From: Thermus igniterrae ATCC 700962
GTDB lineage: Bacteria; Deinococcota; Deinococci; Deinococcales; Thermaceae
DNA: 64,000 nucleotides
Assembly (NCBI RefSeq): GCF_000376265.1
Contig: NZ_AQWU01000065.1
Span: forward strand, 180-64,179
Direction: 5' to 3'
This document shows positions 21,041-29,173 of the stretch, piece by piece; position 1 is the stretch's first letter, and every line of letters starts with the position of its first letter. The position numbers were made by a program, and so were the translations under genes. The notes beneath the pieces are model-generated. The model was given only the letters and a program-made list of their open reading frames with translations. It was not told where the DNA came from and ran no database searches.

Positions 21041-22672
21041 GTGGGGCTTTTCCGCATGGGGTGCCTGGGGCTTTTTCTCCTCCTCTCCGCCTGCCGGGCA
21101 GGGGGGCTTCCCGAGCCCTTCGCCACCCTGGAGGGGGGCAGGGTGGAGGCGGTGCGCCAGGTGGCCCTCTCCGGGGAGGGGTATGCCCGCATGCTGGCGG
21201 GCTGGTTCTTGGTGGACCAGGAGGAGGTGCCCCTGGCGGAGCGGGCGGAGTACGCCTGGCGCTACGCCCTCTTCCTGGAAGGGGTGCGGGCCTTTGAGCC
21301 GGGTTGGGAGGCCAGGGAGGCCTGGCGCCGGGCGGCCCCCCTCTTGGAGGCTGTCCAAGACCCCCGGGCCTTTTCCGCCTGGCAAAGGCTCCTCCCGGAG
21401 CCGGAGGCGGTGGCGGCCCTGAGGCGGCTTCGGGAAGGGGAAAGGCTCTGGGAGGCCCTCTTCCGGGGCCAGGCCTACGGGGCTCTTCTGGAGGCCCTCC
21501 CTCCGGGGGCACGCCCCGACCTGCGGGCCCAGGCCCTCTACCGCCTGGGGTGGTACCGGGAGGCCCTTCCCTTCTACCAGGCCTGGGCCGGGGAGGACCC
21601 CCGGGGGTATTTGGGCCTGGGGTATGCCCTCTGGCGCCTGGGGCGGCGGGAGGAGGCCCTGGCCGCCTTGGCCCGCTACCCCCACCCGGAAAGCCGCTAC
21701 GCCCAGGGGAGGCTCCTGGAGGAGATGGGCCGGGTCCTGGAAGCGGTGGCCGCCTACCGCGGGAGCACCCCCGAGGGGCTTTGGCGGGCCACGGCCCTTC
21801 TGGAAAGGCAGGGCCTAAAGCGGGAGGCCCTGGACCTTTACCTGGAGCTTGCCCAGGGGGAAAGCCCCTACGCCGACGACGCCGCCCTGCGGGCCTACCT
21901 CCTGGCGGGGGACCTGGGCCTGGAGGCGAAGCGGGTGGAGGCCTGGGTCCGGCTCCAGGGGGGGCTTGGCCTCCTGGTGGGTAAGGCTCCCGAGCCGCCC
22001 TCGCCCCCGCCCGCGGCCCCCCTTCCCCTCGAGGCCCCCCTGGCGGAGGCCCTGGCCCGGGGGGGGAAGGAGGTCTGGGCCCGGGGGGTGGTGCGCTACG
22101 CCCTCTGGCAACACCCCCAGGACTGGCCTGCCCTGGTGCCCCTTCTCTACGCCCTGGGGGCCTACCGGGAAGGCATCCGCGCCGCCTGGCCCAGCGCCCT
22201 GGCCTACCCCCGGGCCTACCGGGCCTGGGTGGAGGGGTACGCCCAGCGGGAGGGCCTGGACCCCCACCTCCTCTTCGCCCTCCTCCACGTGGAAAGCCGC
22301 TTTGACCCCCGGGCGGTGAGCCCCACGGGGGCCCTGGGCCTGGGCCAGTTCCTCCGGAGCACCTGGGCGGACGTGGCCCGCATGCTGGGGGAACCCCCCG
22401 CCGACCCCTTTGACCCCGAGGCCAGCATCCGCTATGCCGCCCGCTACCTGCGCTGGCTCCTGGAGCGCTGCCGGGCCTTGGGCCTGGAGGGGGTGGAGGC
22501 GCTGGCCTGCGCCCTCACCGCCTACAACGGCGGTATCGGCTACACCACCCGGGGCATGGCCCGCGAGGGGGGGCTTTACCCCTTCCTGCGCTTCCAGGAA
22601 AGGGACGAACCCCGGGAGTACCTGGCCAAGGTGCTCTCCGCCTACGCCGCCTACCGGGCTACTCCCCCTTAG
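21041..22672 (+). CDS. slt: Soluble-lytic-transglycosylase-like lipoprotein (Slt family)
   Basis: A 543-residue protein. The N terminus has a lipoprotein signal ending in the lipobox LLSAC, with Cys18 as the lipidated residue. A long helical solenoid with TPR-like Leu/Ala/Arg repeats (about 30-390) precedes a C-terminal SLT domain. That domain has the catalytic Glu in HVESRFDPRAVS, then GALGLGQF, ALTAYNGG and a late YLAKVLSAYAAYR. It should cleave peptidoglycan to 1,6-anhydro-muropeptides. GTG 21041 gives a usable signal peptide; the alternative ATG 21056 would leave only 12 residues before the Cys. Confidence 0.9.
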   Translation: MGLFRMGCLGLFLLLSACRAGGLPEPFATLEGGRVEAVRQVALSGEGYARMLAGWFLVDQEEVPLAERAEYAWRYALFLEGVRAFEPGWEAREAWRRAAPLLEAVQDPRAFSAWQRLLPEPEAVAALRRLREGERLWEALFRGQAYGALLEALPPGARPDLRAQALYRLGWYREALPFYQAWAGEDPRGYLGLGYALWRLGRREEALAALARYPHPESRYAQGRLLEEMGRVLEAVAAYRGSTPEGLWRATALLERQGLKREALDLYLELAQGESPYADDAALRAYLLAGDLGLEAKRVEAWVRLQGGLGLLVGKAPEPPSPPPAAPLPLEAPLAEALARGGKEVWARGVVRYALWQHPQDWPALVPLLYALGAYREGIRAAWPSALAYPRAYRAWVEGYAQREGLDPHLLFALLHVESRFDPRAVSPTGALGLGQFLRSTWADVARMLGEPPADPFDPEASIRYAARYLRWLLERCRALGLEGVEALACALTAYNGGIGYTTRGMAREGGLYPFLRFQERDEPREYLAKVLSAYAAYRATPP

Positions 22673-23825
22673 CCGCCCGCAGACCCCGTTCGGTCCAGGC
22701 GATGAGGGGCTTCAGGGCGAAGGGGGCGAAGAGGGTGGTGAAGACCACCATGAAGAGGACGATGGCGTACTCCTCCTCGTTCACCGCCCCCGCGGCCAGG
22801 CCTAGGGCGGCCACGATCAGCCCCACCTCCCCCCGGGGGGCCATGCCCACCCCCACGGTGAGGGCGGAGCGCACCCCCTGGGTCAGGGACCCCAGGAAGC
22901 CCCCCACCACCTTGCCCAGGATGGCGATGACCGTGACCACGCTTCCCGCCACCAGGGTGGCCGGGGAGAGGAGGGCGGCCAGTTCCAGCCGCACCCCCAC
23001 CATGGCGAAGAAGATGGGGGCCAAAAAGCCCTCTATGGCGAAGATGGGCTCCTCCAGGCGGTACTTCTCCCGCACCTCGGAAAGGAGCATCCCCCCCAAA
23101 AAGGCCCCCACGATGGGGGCGAGGCCGATGGAAGCGGCCAGGGCGGCCATGCCCACCCCCAGGGCCAGGGCGAAGCCCACGGGGCTGCCCACGGGGAGCC
23201 TCTCCAGGGGGAGCCGGGCGAAGAGGGGGGAGAGGGCCACCGCCAGGCCCACGAAGGCTATGGAGAGGAGGATGAGCTCCAGGATGGCCCCGGTTTCCAC
23301 CTGGCCCGTCTTGGCCACCCCGTTGACCACCGCCAAGACGATGAGGCCCAGGACGTCGTCAATGACCGCCGCCCCCAGGATGATGCGGGCGTAGGGGCGG
23401 GAGAGGACGCCGAGCTCCTGGAGCACCCGGGCGGTGATGCCCACGCTGGTGGCCACCAAGGCGGTGCCCAGGAAGAGGGAGGGCAGGGTGGCGAAGCCTA
23501 TTTGTACGCCAAAGAGGTAGCCTCCCACGAAGGGGAAGGCCACCCCCAGCACCGCCACCAGGAAGGCCTCCTTGCCCACGGCCAGGATGTCCCGAAGCCT
23601 AGTCTCCAGGCCCACCATGAAGAGGAGAAAGATGGCCCCGAGCTCGGCCAGAAACTCCAGAATCTCCCCCTCGTGCACCAGCCCCAGGAGGGCGGGCCCC
23701 ACCAGGATGCCCGAGAGCACCTCCCCGATCACCACCGGCTGGTTCAGCCTCCGGAAGAGGAAGGCCATCACCTGGGCCGCCAGGAGGAGGTAGAAGACCT
23801 CCAGGATGTGCCCGGCTCCGTGCAT
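22659..23825 (-). CDS. napA: Na+/H+ antiporter NapA (CPA2 family)
   Basis: A 388-residue membrane protein with about 13 hydrophobic segments. The ion-binding pair Asp156-Asp157 (VIDDVLGL) and Lys305 (AILGKVVGG) fall at exactly the positions known from the T. thermophilus NapA structure. It exchanges Na+ for protons to control pH and salt stress. Its start shares a base with the stop of the upstream CBS gene (TGATG). It is the last gene of the long stress operon that begins at clpB. Confidence 0.95.
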   Translation of the reverse strand: MHGAGHILEVFYLLLAAQVMAFLFRRLNQPVVIGEVLSGILVGPALLGLVHEGEILEFLAELGAIFLLFMVGLETRLRDILAVGKEAFLVAVLGVAFPFVGGYLFGVQIGFATLPSLFLGTALVATSVGITARVLQELGVLSRPYARIILGAAVIDDVLGLIVLAVVNGVAKTGQVETGAILELILLSIAFVGLAVALSPLFARLPLERLPVGSPVGFALALGVGMAALAASIGLAPIVGAFLGGMLLSEVREKYRLEEPIFAIEGFLAPIFFAMVGVRLELAALLSPATLVAGSVVTVIAILGKVVGGFLGSLTQGVRSALTVGVGMAPRGEVGLIVAALGLAAGAVNEEEYAIVLFMVVFTTLFAPFALKPLIAWTERGLRAAKGE

Positions 23826-24277
23826 CAGCCCCTCCGCAGGATGAGCTTGAGGAAGTCGCTACGGGTGAGGATGCCCACCACCCGGTTGTGCTCGTCCACC
23901 ACCGGCAGGTGCCGGACCTCGCTGGAGAGGAGGACCTCCAGGGCCTTCCCCACGGGGTCCTCGGGGTGGACCCGGGGGATGTCCGTGCGCATCACCGCCT
24001 TCACTGGGGTCTTCTGGTAGCGGCGGTAGATGCTTTCCAGGAAGTTCCCGTCCACCCACTCCCCAAAAAGCTGGAGGGCCTCCACGTCGGAGAAGGGCAC
24101 GTTCTCGGGGCGGGGCAGGAGCTCCTCCACCTGCAAAAGCCCCAGGAGGTGCCCTTCCCGGTCCACCACGGGAAGGCTGCCGTAGCGCTTGTCCAGGATG
24201 CGCTGGGCGGCCTCCTCGAGGGTGGCCTCGGGCCCGATGGTGTCGGGGTCCTTGGTCATCAGCTCGGCTACCCTCAT
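23825..24277 (-). CDS. Tandem CBS-domain protein
   Basis: A 150-residue protein consisting of two CBS domains: VAELMTKDPDTIGPEATLEEAAQ with LPVVDREGHLLGLL, and VKAVMRTDIPRVHPEDPVGKAL with LPVVDEHNRVVGIL. Such Bateman modules bind adenine nucleotides. Direct coupling to napA (one-base overlap) suggests that it regulates the antiporter according to energy state, although that is inference. ATG 24277 begins 10 bases after the rhomboid stop. Confidence 0.88.
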   Translation of the reverse strand: MRVAELMTKDPDTIGPEATLEEAAQRILDKRYGSLPVVDREGHLLGLLQVEELLPRPENVPFSDVEALQLFGEWVDGNFLESIYRRYQKTPVKAVMRTDIPRVHPEDPVGKALEVLLSSEVRHLPVVDEHNRVVGILTRSDFLKLILRRG

Positions 24278-24287
24278 GGGCAAGAGT

Positions 24288-24920
24288 CTACCAGCGCCGC
24301 CAGCGGGGGGCAAAGCGGCGGGCCAGCAGGACCCCGAAGAGGAACCCGCCCAGGTGGGCCCACCAGGCCACCCCGGGCAGGCCCAGAAGCCCCTGGAGGA
24401 GCTGGAGGAAGGCCCAGTAGCCCAGGTAGAAGCCCGCGGGGAAGGTGACGAAGAAGGGGAAGACGAAGAAGACCAGGGAGACCACGTAGGCCCGGGGGAA
24501 GAGGGCGTAGTAGGCCCCCAAGACCGCGGAGACCGCCCCGCTGGCCCCAATCATGGGGACCTGGCTCCCCGGGGCGGAAAGCCCCTGGGCCACGGCGGCG
24601 GCCACCCCGCCCAGGAGGTAGAAGAGGAGGAAGCGCCCGTGCCCCATGCGGTCCTCCACGTTGTCCCCGAAGACCCAGAGGAACCACATGTTGGAGAGAA
24701 TGTGGAAAAGCCCTCCGTGGAGGAACATGCTGGAGAGGAGGCGGTACCCCTCCCCCAGGGGGTCCTGGAAGAAGAGGGCGGGGACAAAGCCATAGGCCGC
24801 CACCACCGCCTCGGGGCCCGCGGCCAGCTCCCAGAGGAAGGCCAGGGCGTTCAGGAGCACCAGCCCCTTCACCACCAGGGCCGGGCGGCGGGCGTGGTTC
24901 AGGTCGTAGAGGGGGAACAC
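24288..24920 (-). CDS. Rhomboid-family intramembrane serine protease
   Basis: A 210-residue six-helix membrane protein. The catalytic Ser127 is in GASGAVS and the catalytic His189 in AHLGGFLFG; the L1-loop FLHGGLFHILSNMWFLWVFG is also typical. It cleaves transmembrane substrates within the bilayer. The GTG start at 24920 is adjacent to the stop of the upstream SDH-type protease, so two membrane proteases are co-translated in the stress operon. Confidence 0.92.
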   Translation of the reverse strand: MFPLYDLNHARRPALVVKGLVLLNALAFLWELAAGPEAVVAAYGFVPALFFQDPLGEGYRLLSSMFLHGGLFHILSNMWFLWVFGDNVEDRMGHGRFLLFYLLGGVAAAVAQGLSAPGSQVPMIGASGAVSAVLGAYYALFPRAYVVSLVFFVFPFFVTFPAGFYLGYWAFLQLLQGLLGLPGVAWWAHLGGFLFGVLLARRFAPRWRRW

Positions 24921-25751
24921 CTAGCCCCTCCGGGGTTCCTGGCGGTAGGGGAGGGGTACGTACTGCACGCTGGGCTTGCCTCCCTGGGCCTGGGGGTAGA
25001 GGTCCATGAGCTCGTAGACCTCCAGGGGCATCTCCGTGCTCACCGGTAGCCCCAGGGCCCGGGCCTGGGCCACGTCAATGGGGTAGTCGTGGGTCCAGGT
25101 GCCCTGGGAGAGCAGGGTGGCCACCTCCTCCGCCTTCTCCTCGGGCATGCGCTTCAGGAGGAGGTTTTTCACCGTGGCCTTCACCTGCTTCAGGGCCTTC
25201 TCGGCCATATCCGCCAGGATCAGGGTCTGGTCGTCCACCTCGGAGAGGGGCTTTTTCTCCAATACCTTCAGGATGCTGGCCGCCGGGTACTGGCCCAGCT
25301 GGGGGTCCACGGGGCCCAGCACCGCGTTCTCGTCCATGACGATCTCGTCCGCGGCCAGGGCGATCAGGGTGCCCCCGGACATGGCGTAGTGGGGCACGAA
25401 GACCGTGACCTTGGCCGGGTGGCGCAGCAGGGCCTCGGCGATCTGCTCCGCCGCCAGGACCAGCCCTCCTGGGGTGTGGAGGACCAGGTCAATGGGCATG
25501 TTTTTGTCCGTGAGGCGGATGGCCCTGAGCACCTGCTCGGAGTCGTCAATGTTGATGAAGCGGCTGATGGGGATGCCCAGGAAGCTCACCGCCTCCTGGC
25601 GGTGGATGAGGGTGATGACCCGGCTTTTCCGCTTGCGCTCCAGCTCGGCGATCTTGCGGGCCCGGGCCCCCAGGAGCATCTGCTGTTGCAGGTAAGGGGT
25701 GAGGGCGGAGAGGATGAAGAAGAGCCAGAAAAGTTGGAAGAAGATCTCCAT
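24921..25751 (-). CDS. Membrane-anchored SDH/ClpP-like serine protease
   Basis: A 276-residue protein of the serine-dehydrogenase-proteinase (SDH_sah, ClpP-fold) family. One N-terminal membrane segment (about 3-20) is followed by a crotonase/ClpP-like domain with HTPGGLVLAAEQIA and the probable nucleophile Ser125 in YAMSGGTLIALAADEI. The neighbouring rhomboid and the long stress operon suggest membrane protein quality control. The start ATG 25751 has the SD GGAGGT. It lies 28 bases after the antiporter stop, so it can be read through from upstream. Confidence 0.87.
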   Translation of the reverse strand: MEIFFQLFWLFFILSALTPYLQQQMLLGARARKIAELERKRKSRVITLIHRQEAVSFLGIPISRFINIDDSEQVLRAIRLTDKNMPIDLVLHTPGGLVLAAEQIAEALLRHPAKVTVFVPHYAMSGGTLIALAADEIVMDENAVLGPVDPQLGQYPAASILKVLEKKPLSEVDDQTLILADMAEKALKQVKATVKNLLLKRMPEEKAEEVATLLSQGTWTHDYPIDVAQARALGLPVSTEMPLEVYELMDLYPQAQGGKPSVQYVPLPYRQEPRRG

Positions 25752-25779
25752 ATCGGACCTCCTTCCCCAAAATACAATG

Positions 25780-26916
25780 TCAGCCCCTCGGGCTCGCTCC
25801 TGCGGCTTTGCCTCGAGGTTTGGGGAAAAGGCCCCAAAGGTTTGGTGCCTGGTGGATGAGGAGGGCCCCCAGGGGGATGGAAAGCAGGACCAGGAGGACG
25901 GCCACCTGGCTCACCAGGGGGTAGCCCTGCGCCAGGGCCAGGGTCCCCAGCACCAGGTTGAACTCTCCCCGGGGCACCAGGTAGAAGGCGCTGTAGAGCC
26001 GGCGCTTGGGGGAAAGCCCCGCCCGGGCACTGCCCAGATGGTTCAGGGGGAGCTTGAGGAGGAGGCCGAGAAGGGTTAGGCCCACCCCCAGGGGGGTGAG
26101 GTCCTGCAGGAGGGGAAGGGCCTCGGCCCCCACCACCAGGAAGAAGAGGGCCACCCCCAGGTCCCGGACAGGACCGAAGAGGCTTTCCAGGCGTTCGCGC
26201 AGGCCCAAGGCGGCGGCCACCACCCCGGCCAGGAAGGCCCCCACCCCCTCGGAGGCGCCCACGGCGTGGAAGAGGAGGGCGGTGCCTGCGGTGAAGGCCG
26301 CGCCCAGGAGGAGGACCAGTTCGTCGGAAAGCGTCTCCACGAAGCGTACCAGGACAGGACCCAGGAAGCGGGCGAAGAGCAGGTAGAGGAGGGCCAGGCC
26401 CAACCCGCCCAAAAGCCCCCAGGCCCCCTCCCCCCCGAGGAGGGCCAGGAGGAGGGCCACCACCAGGTCCTCCAGGACCAGGATGCCCAGGACCACCTCG
26501 CTTTCGGGGTTGGCCGCCCGGCGCAGGTCAACGATGAGCTTGACGATGACCGCGCTGGAGCTGGCGTAGATCACGCCCGCCAGCAGGGCGGCGCCCCGCC
26601 AGTCCAACCCCGCCAGGAGGCCGAGGCCAAAGCCCAGGGGGAGGGCCAGGGCGTCGTAGCCTCCTGCCCGCAGGGCCTTGCCCGAGACCTCCCTTAGGCG
26701 GTCGGGTCCGAACTCCAGGCCCACGGAGAAGAGAAGGAGGAGAAGGCCCAAGGAGGGAAGGGGTTCCAGCTCCTCCACGGGGAGCCTTTGCCCCACCAGG
26801 AGCCCAATGAGCAGGTAGATGGGAAGGGGAGGGAAACCCAGGCGGTGCACCAGGGCCGACCCCAGGGCCAGAAGCCCCGCGGCCAGGGTGAAGGCCTCCA
26901 CCGAGGGGTGCATCAT
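25780..26916 (-). CDS. khtU: Cation/proton antiporter membrane subunit, KhtU-like (CPA2)
   Basis: A 378-residue polytopic protein of the CPA2 family, with SVGLEFGPDRL, an ASSSAVIVKLI helix, GILVLEDLVVAL (acidic pair for ion exchange) and a late LVPRGEFNLV. The preceding gene encodes a small protein with a KhtT-like N-terminal region and a TrkA-C domain. This pairing is the Bacillus KhtTU K+/H+ antiporter arrangement, so K+ (or NH4+) efflux is the likely function. Start ATG 26916 overlaps the khtT stop (ATGA). The symbol is by context and family. Confidence 0.82.
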   Translation of the reverse strand: MMHPSVEAFTLAAGLLALGSALVHRLGFPPLPIYLLIGLLVGQRLPVEELEPLPSLGLLLLLFSVGLEFGPDRLREVSGKALRAGGYDALALPLGFGLGLLAGLDWRGAALLAGVIYASSSAVIVKLIVDLRRAANPESEVVLGILVLEDLVVALLLALLGGEGAWGLLGGLGLALLYLLFARFLGPVLVRFVETLSDELVLLLGAAFTAGTALLFHAVGASEGVGAFLAGVVAAALGLRERLESLFGPVRDLGVALFFLVVGAEALPLLQDLTPLGVGLTLLGLLLKLPLNHLGSARAGLSPKRRLYSAFYLVPRGEFNLVLGTLALAQGYPLVSQVAVLLVLLSIPLGALLIHQAPNLWGLFPKPRGKAAGASPRG

Positions 26917-27383
26917 AGGCTCCGTTTCAGGGCCTCCACCGCTTCGCGGGTACCGGCCACCACCAGGGTGTCTCCCACCTCCAGGACCGTATCCGGGGCG
27001 GGATGAGGGATCAGGGGGGCCCCGGGCCGGTCCACCGCCAGGAGGTGGGCCCCTTCCGGCAGGGAGAGGCTTTCCACCCGCTTTCCCACCAGGGGCGAGC
27101 CCGGGAGGACCCGGAGCCACTCAATCACCTTCTGCCCCAGCTTGCTCTGGGTGTCCCCCACCGCCTCGGGGTGGAAAAGGACGCCGGCCAGGATGGCCCC
27201 AAGCTCCCGGGCCTCCTCGTCCGTGAGGTCCAGGGCGGCGGTGGGTTCTTCTGCCGGTCCTTCAAAGTACTGGAGTTCCCGCTTGCCGGAGTGGTGGACC
27301 ACGATGACCAGCCGGTCCCCGCTGCTCACCGTGATGGTGAACTTGCGCCCCACCCCGGGTAGGACGGCTTCCTCTACCCTCAT
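26913..27383 (-). CDS. khtT: Regulatory subunit with TrkA-C domain, KhtT-like
   Basis: A 156-residue protein. The first ~75 residues (EEAVLPGVGRKFTITVSSGDRLVIVVHHSGKR) match the KhtT N-terminal region. Residues about 85-156 are a TrkA-C/RCK-C ligand-binding domain (GSPLVGKRVESLSLPEGAHLLAV, VLEVGDTLVVAGTREAV). KhtT gates KhtU in response to cyclic di-AMP and pH in Bacillus; the same is inferred here. It overlaps both neighbours by four bases. Confidence 0.85.
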   Translation of the reverse strand: MRVEEAVLPGVGRKFTITVSSGDRLVIVVHHSGKRELQYFEGPAEEPTAALDLTDEEARELGAILAGVLFHPEAVGDTQSKLGQKVIEWLRVLPGSPLVGKRVESLSLPEGAHLLAVDRPGAPLIPHPAPDTVLEVGDTLVVAGTREAVEALKRSL

Positions 27384-27799
27384 CCTTGCCTCCTTGGGGA
27401 AAACTGCACCGCCAGGGTGCGCCCAGCCACCAGGGCCAGGATGCCCAGGGTCCAGAGGAAGAGGTCCAGGCCGTTTATCTTTTCGGCGAAGAGCAGGAGG
27501 AGGAGTTCCCGCAGGGCGAGGGCCACCCCGATTTCCAGGAGGACCTCGAGGCGCACCCGCTCCAGTTCAAAGTACTCCACGAAGACCCGCACCAGCTCCA
27601 GGACGATCACCAGGCTGAGGACGTTGGTGATGAGTTCCTTCAGCCCCAGGCGTACCGTGGGCTCGGTGAGGGTGAGGCCAAGCTCCGAGAAGGTGCGCCC
27701 CACCCCCACGAAGAGGCCCAAAAGGAGGGCCACCACCACCAGGTTGAAGACCAGGCGGGTGGCCCGGCGGTAGAGGGAGAGGAGGACGTCTTGGCCCAT
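27380..27799 (-). CDS. PsiE-family membrane protein
   Basis: A 139-residue protein with four hydrophobic helices (about 17-35, 55-75, 85-103, 111-128) and the family's ITNVLSLVIVLELVRVFVEYF and ALRELLLLLFA segments. PsiE proteins are phosphate-starvation-inducible in E. coli, but their function is unknown. Its stop overlaps the khtT start (ATGA). This places it where Bacillus has the small KhtS gene, so it could be an accessory subunit of the antiporter. Start ATG 27799 is one base after the DUF1931 stop. Confidence 0.82.
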   Translation of the reverse strand: MGQDVLLSLYRRATRLVFNLVVVALLLGLFVGVGRTFSELGLTLTEPTVRLGLKELITNVLSLVIVLELVRVFVEYFELERVRLEVLLEIGVALALRELLLLLFAEKINGLDLFLWTLGILALVAGRTLAVQFSPRRQG

Positions 27800-27800
27800 G

Positions 27801-28247
27801 CTAGAGGAGTAGGCGGAAGATCCGCTCTGCCCGCTCGTGGTGGGCGGGTTCGGGGTTCTTTAGGGCGGGGTCCAGTTCCTTAAGCACCTTGGCGTAGGCC
27901 ACCACCAGGGCGCCCGCCAGCTCGGGCAGGAGGGCCCGCACCTCCTCGGCCATCTCCAGGTCCAGGGGAGGGAGGGCGGCCATGCTTTCCAGCACCGGGG
28001 TAAGCGCCAGCCGGGTGTCCAGCCGGCGGAAGGCCTGGAGGCTTTCCTGGAGGCCCCTGGTGAGGGGCAGATCCGGCTCAGAGATGATGTCCCGCCCGTT
28101 GTACTTAGCGTTCCGCTCCGCCACCACCAGAAGGTCGTAGAGCCTGTCCCGGAGGAAATCGGAGAGGCGTTTCAGGTCGTTCTTGTCCACGTCCAGGCTG
28201 GCCGCCTGGCGGAAGAGCCTTTCAAACTCCGCCACCTGCATCAGCAT
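27801..28247 (-). CDS. DUF1931 histone-fold protein
   Basis: A 148-residue protein of the DUF1931 family, whose members (including a solved T. thermophilus structure) form a pseudodimer of two histone folds in one chain. The first fold is visible as LDVDKNDLKRLSDFLRDRL, then a long helix LLVVAERNAKYNGRD with EPDLPLTRG. The second runs from LDTRLALTPV to the end and is more divergent. Unlike archaeal histones it has few basic residues, so DNA binding is not assured. Start ATG 28247 has GAGGTGA at good spacing; ATG 28241 is an alternative. Confidence 0.82.
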   Translation of the reverse strand: MLMQVAEFERLFRQAASLDVDKNDLKRLSDFLRDRLYDLLVVAERNAKYNGRDIISEPDLPLTRGLQESLQAFRRLDTRLALTPVLESMAALPPLDLEMAEEVRALLPELAGALVVAYAKVLKELDPALKNPEPAHHERAERIFRLLL

Positions 28248-28283
28248 GCGCGCTCACCTCCTACAAGGAGCTTTGGACCGGGG

Positions 28284-28694
28284 TTAGCCTTCCTGCACCG
28301 GAATGCGCACCGGGGGCTCAGGGGGGCGCTTCTCCCGGGGAATCCTCACCTCCAGCACCCCCTTGGCCAGGCGGGCGGAGATGCCCTCCTTCTTGGCGTC
28401 CTTGGGCAGGAGGTAGGCGCGGTAGACCCGGCCGTAGACGATCTCCGAGAGGTGCTTGGTGCGCTTTTCCTCCCGCTTCTCCCCTTCAATCACCAGCTGG
28501 TCCCCCTCCAGGCGCACCTCCAAGGCTTCGGGGGAGAGCCCCGGGACCTCCACCCGCAAGAGGTAGTGGTCCTCGTGCTCGGAGAGCTCCGAGAGGGGTT
28601 CCAGCACCTCCACGTCCTTGAAGGCCTTTTCCAGGGCTTCCTCAAAGGCCTTGCGCACCCGGTTGCGCCCAAAGGGCCAAAGCTTCTCCAACAT
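28284..28694 (-). CDS. Hsp20 / alpha-crystallin small heat-shock protein (copy A)
   Basis: A 136-residue small chaperone. The alpha-crystallin domain runs from HEDHYLLRVEVPGLSPEALEV to ISARLAKGVLEVRIPRE, and the C-terminal RIPVQ is the IxI/V-type tail that links dimers into oligomers. The N-terminal arm is short and basic (FGRNRVRKAFEE). It holds unfolding proteins for refolding by ClpB and DnaK, which are encoded nearby. It follows thioredoxin by 11 bases. Confidence 0.93.
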   Translation of the reverse strand: MLEKLWPFGRNRVRKAFEEALEKAFKDVEVLEPLSELSEHEDHYLLRVEVPGLSPEALEVRLEGDQLVIEGEKREEKRTKHLSEIVYGRVYRAYLLPKDAKKEGISARLAKGVLEVRIPREKRPPEPPVRIPVQEG

Positions 28695-28705
28695 GCTTCA
28701 CCTCC

Positions 28706-29128
28706 TCAACCCAGGTAGGGCCTGAGCCGCTCCTCCAGCACCCGCTTGGGGCTTGCCCCCACCCAGGTGGCCACGGGGTTTCCCCGCTGGAAGAGGACCA
28801 GGGTGGGGATGCTCCTCACCCCGTATTGGGCCGCCAGGGAGGGGTTTTGGTCGGTGTTCACCTTCACCACCTTGAGCCTGCCCGCGTACTCCTGGGCCAG
28901 GGCCTCGAGGACCGGGGCTACCATGCGGCAGGGACCGCACCAGGGGGCCCAGAAGTCCACCAGCACCAGAGGCGCCCCCGCCACCTCCCGGGCAAACCCC
29001 TTTTCGTCCGCCTCCACCACCCAGGGCAGGGGGGCCTTGCAGGCCCCGCAGACAGGGACCTGCCCGGGCGGGGGTTCGCCGAGCCGGTTTTTGGCCCCAC
29101 ACCGGGGGCAGACCACGGTCTCCGCCAT
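28706..29128 (-). CDS. trxC: Thioredoxin with N-terminal zinc ribbon (Trx2/TrxC type)
   Basis: A 140-residue protein. Residues 1-35 form a zinc ribbon with Cys7, Cys10, Cys27 and Cys30. The thioredoxin fold has the active site WCGPC (Cys64, Cys67) and the cis-proline SIPTL. It reduces disulphides and, in the TrxC group, is linked to oxidative stress. The upstream in-frame ATG 29158 lies inside a hairpin region, so ATG 29128 with SD AGGAG is chosen. That SD lies within a small hairpin (see the regulatory entry). Confidence 0.92.
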   Translation of the reverse strand: MAETVVCPRCGAKNRLGEPPPGQVPVCGACKAPLPWVVEADEKGFAREVAGAPLVLVDFWAPWCGPCRMVAPVLEALAQEYAGRLKVVKVNTDQNPSLAAQYGVRSIPTLVLFQRGNPVATWVGASPKRVLEERLRPYLG

Positions 29129-29171
29129 GCTCCTAAGGGAGCCCCTGCGCCGGGCCAACCCGGCGCAGGGG
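29129..29171 (-). promoter_or_regulatory. Tandem hairpins between the phosphoesterase and thioredoxin genes; one covers the SD
   Basis: A perfect 13-bp GC-rich stem (29159-29171 with 29142-29154, four-base loop) stands directly after the upstream stop region. Next to it, GCTCC-CTTA-GGAGC (29142-29129) pairs the AGGAG ribosome-binding site, immediately before ATG 29128. There is no T tract, so it is not a classic terminator. It could stabilise the mRNA or act as a temperature-dependent translation switch within a heat-shock operon. Confidence 0.5.
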
Positions 29172-29173
29172 GT

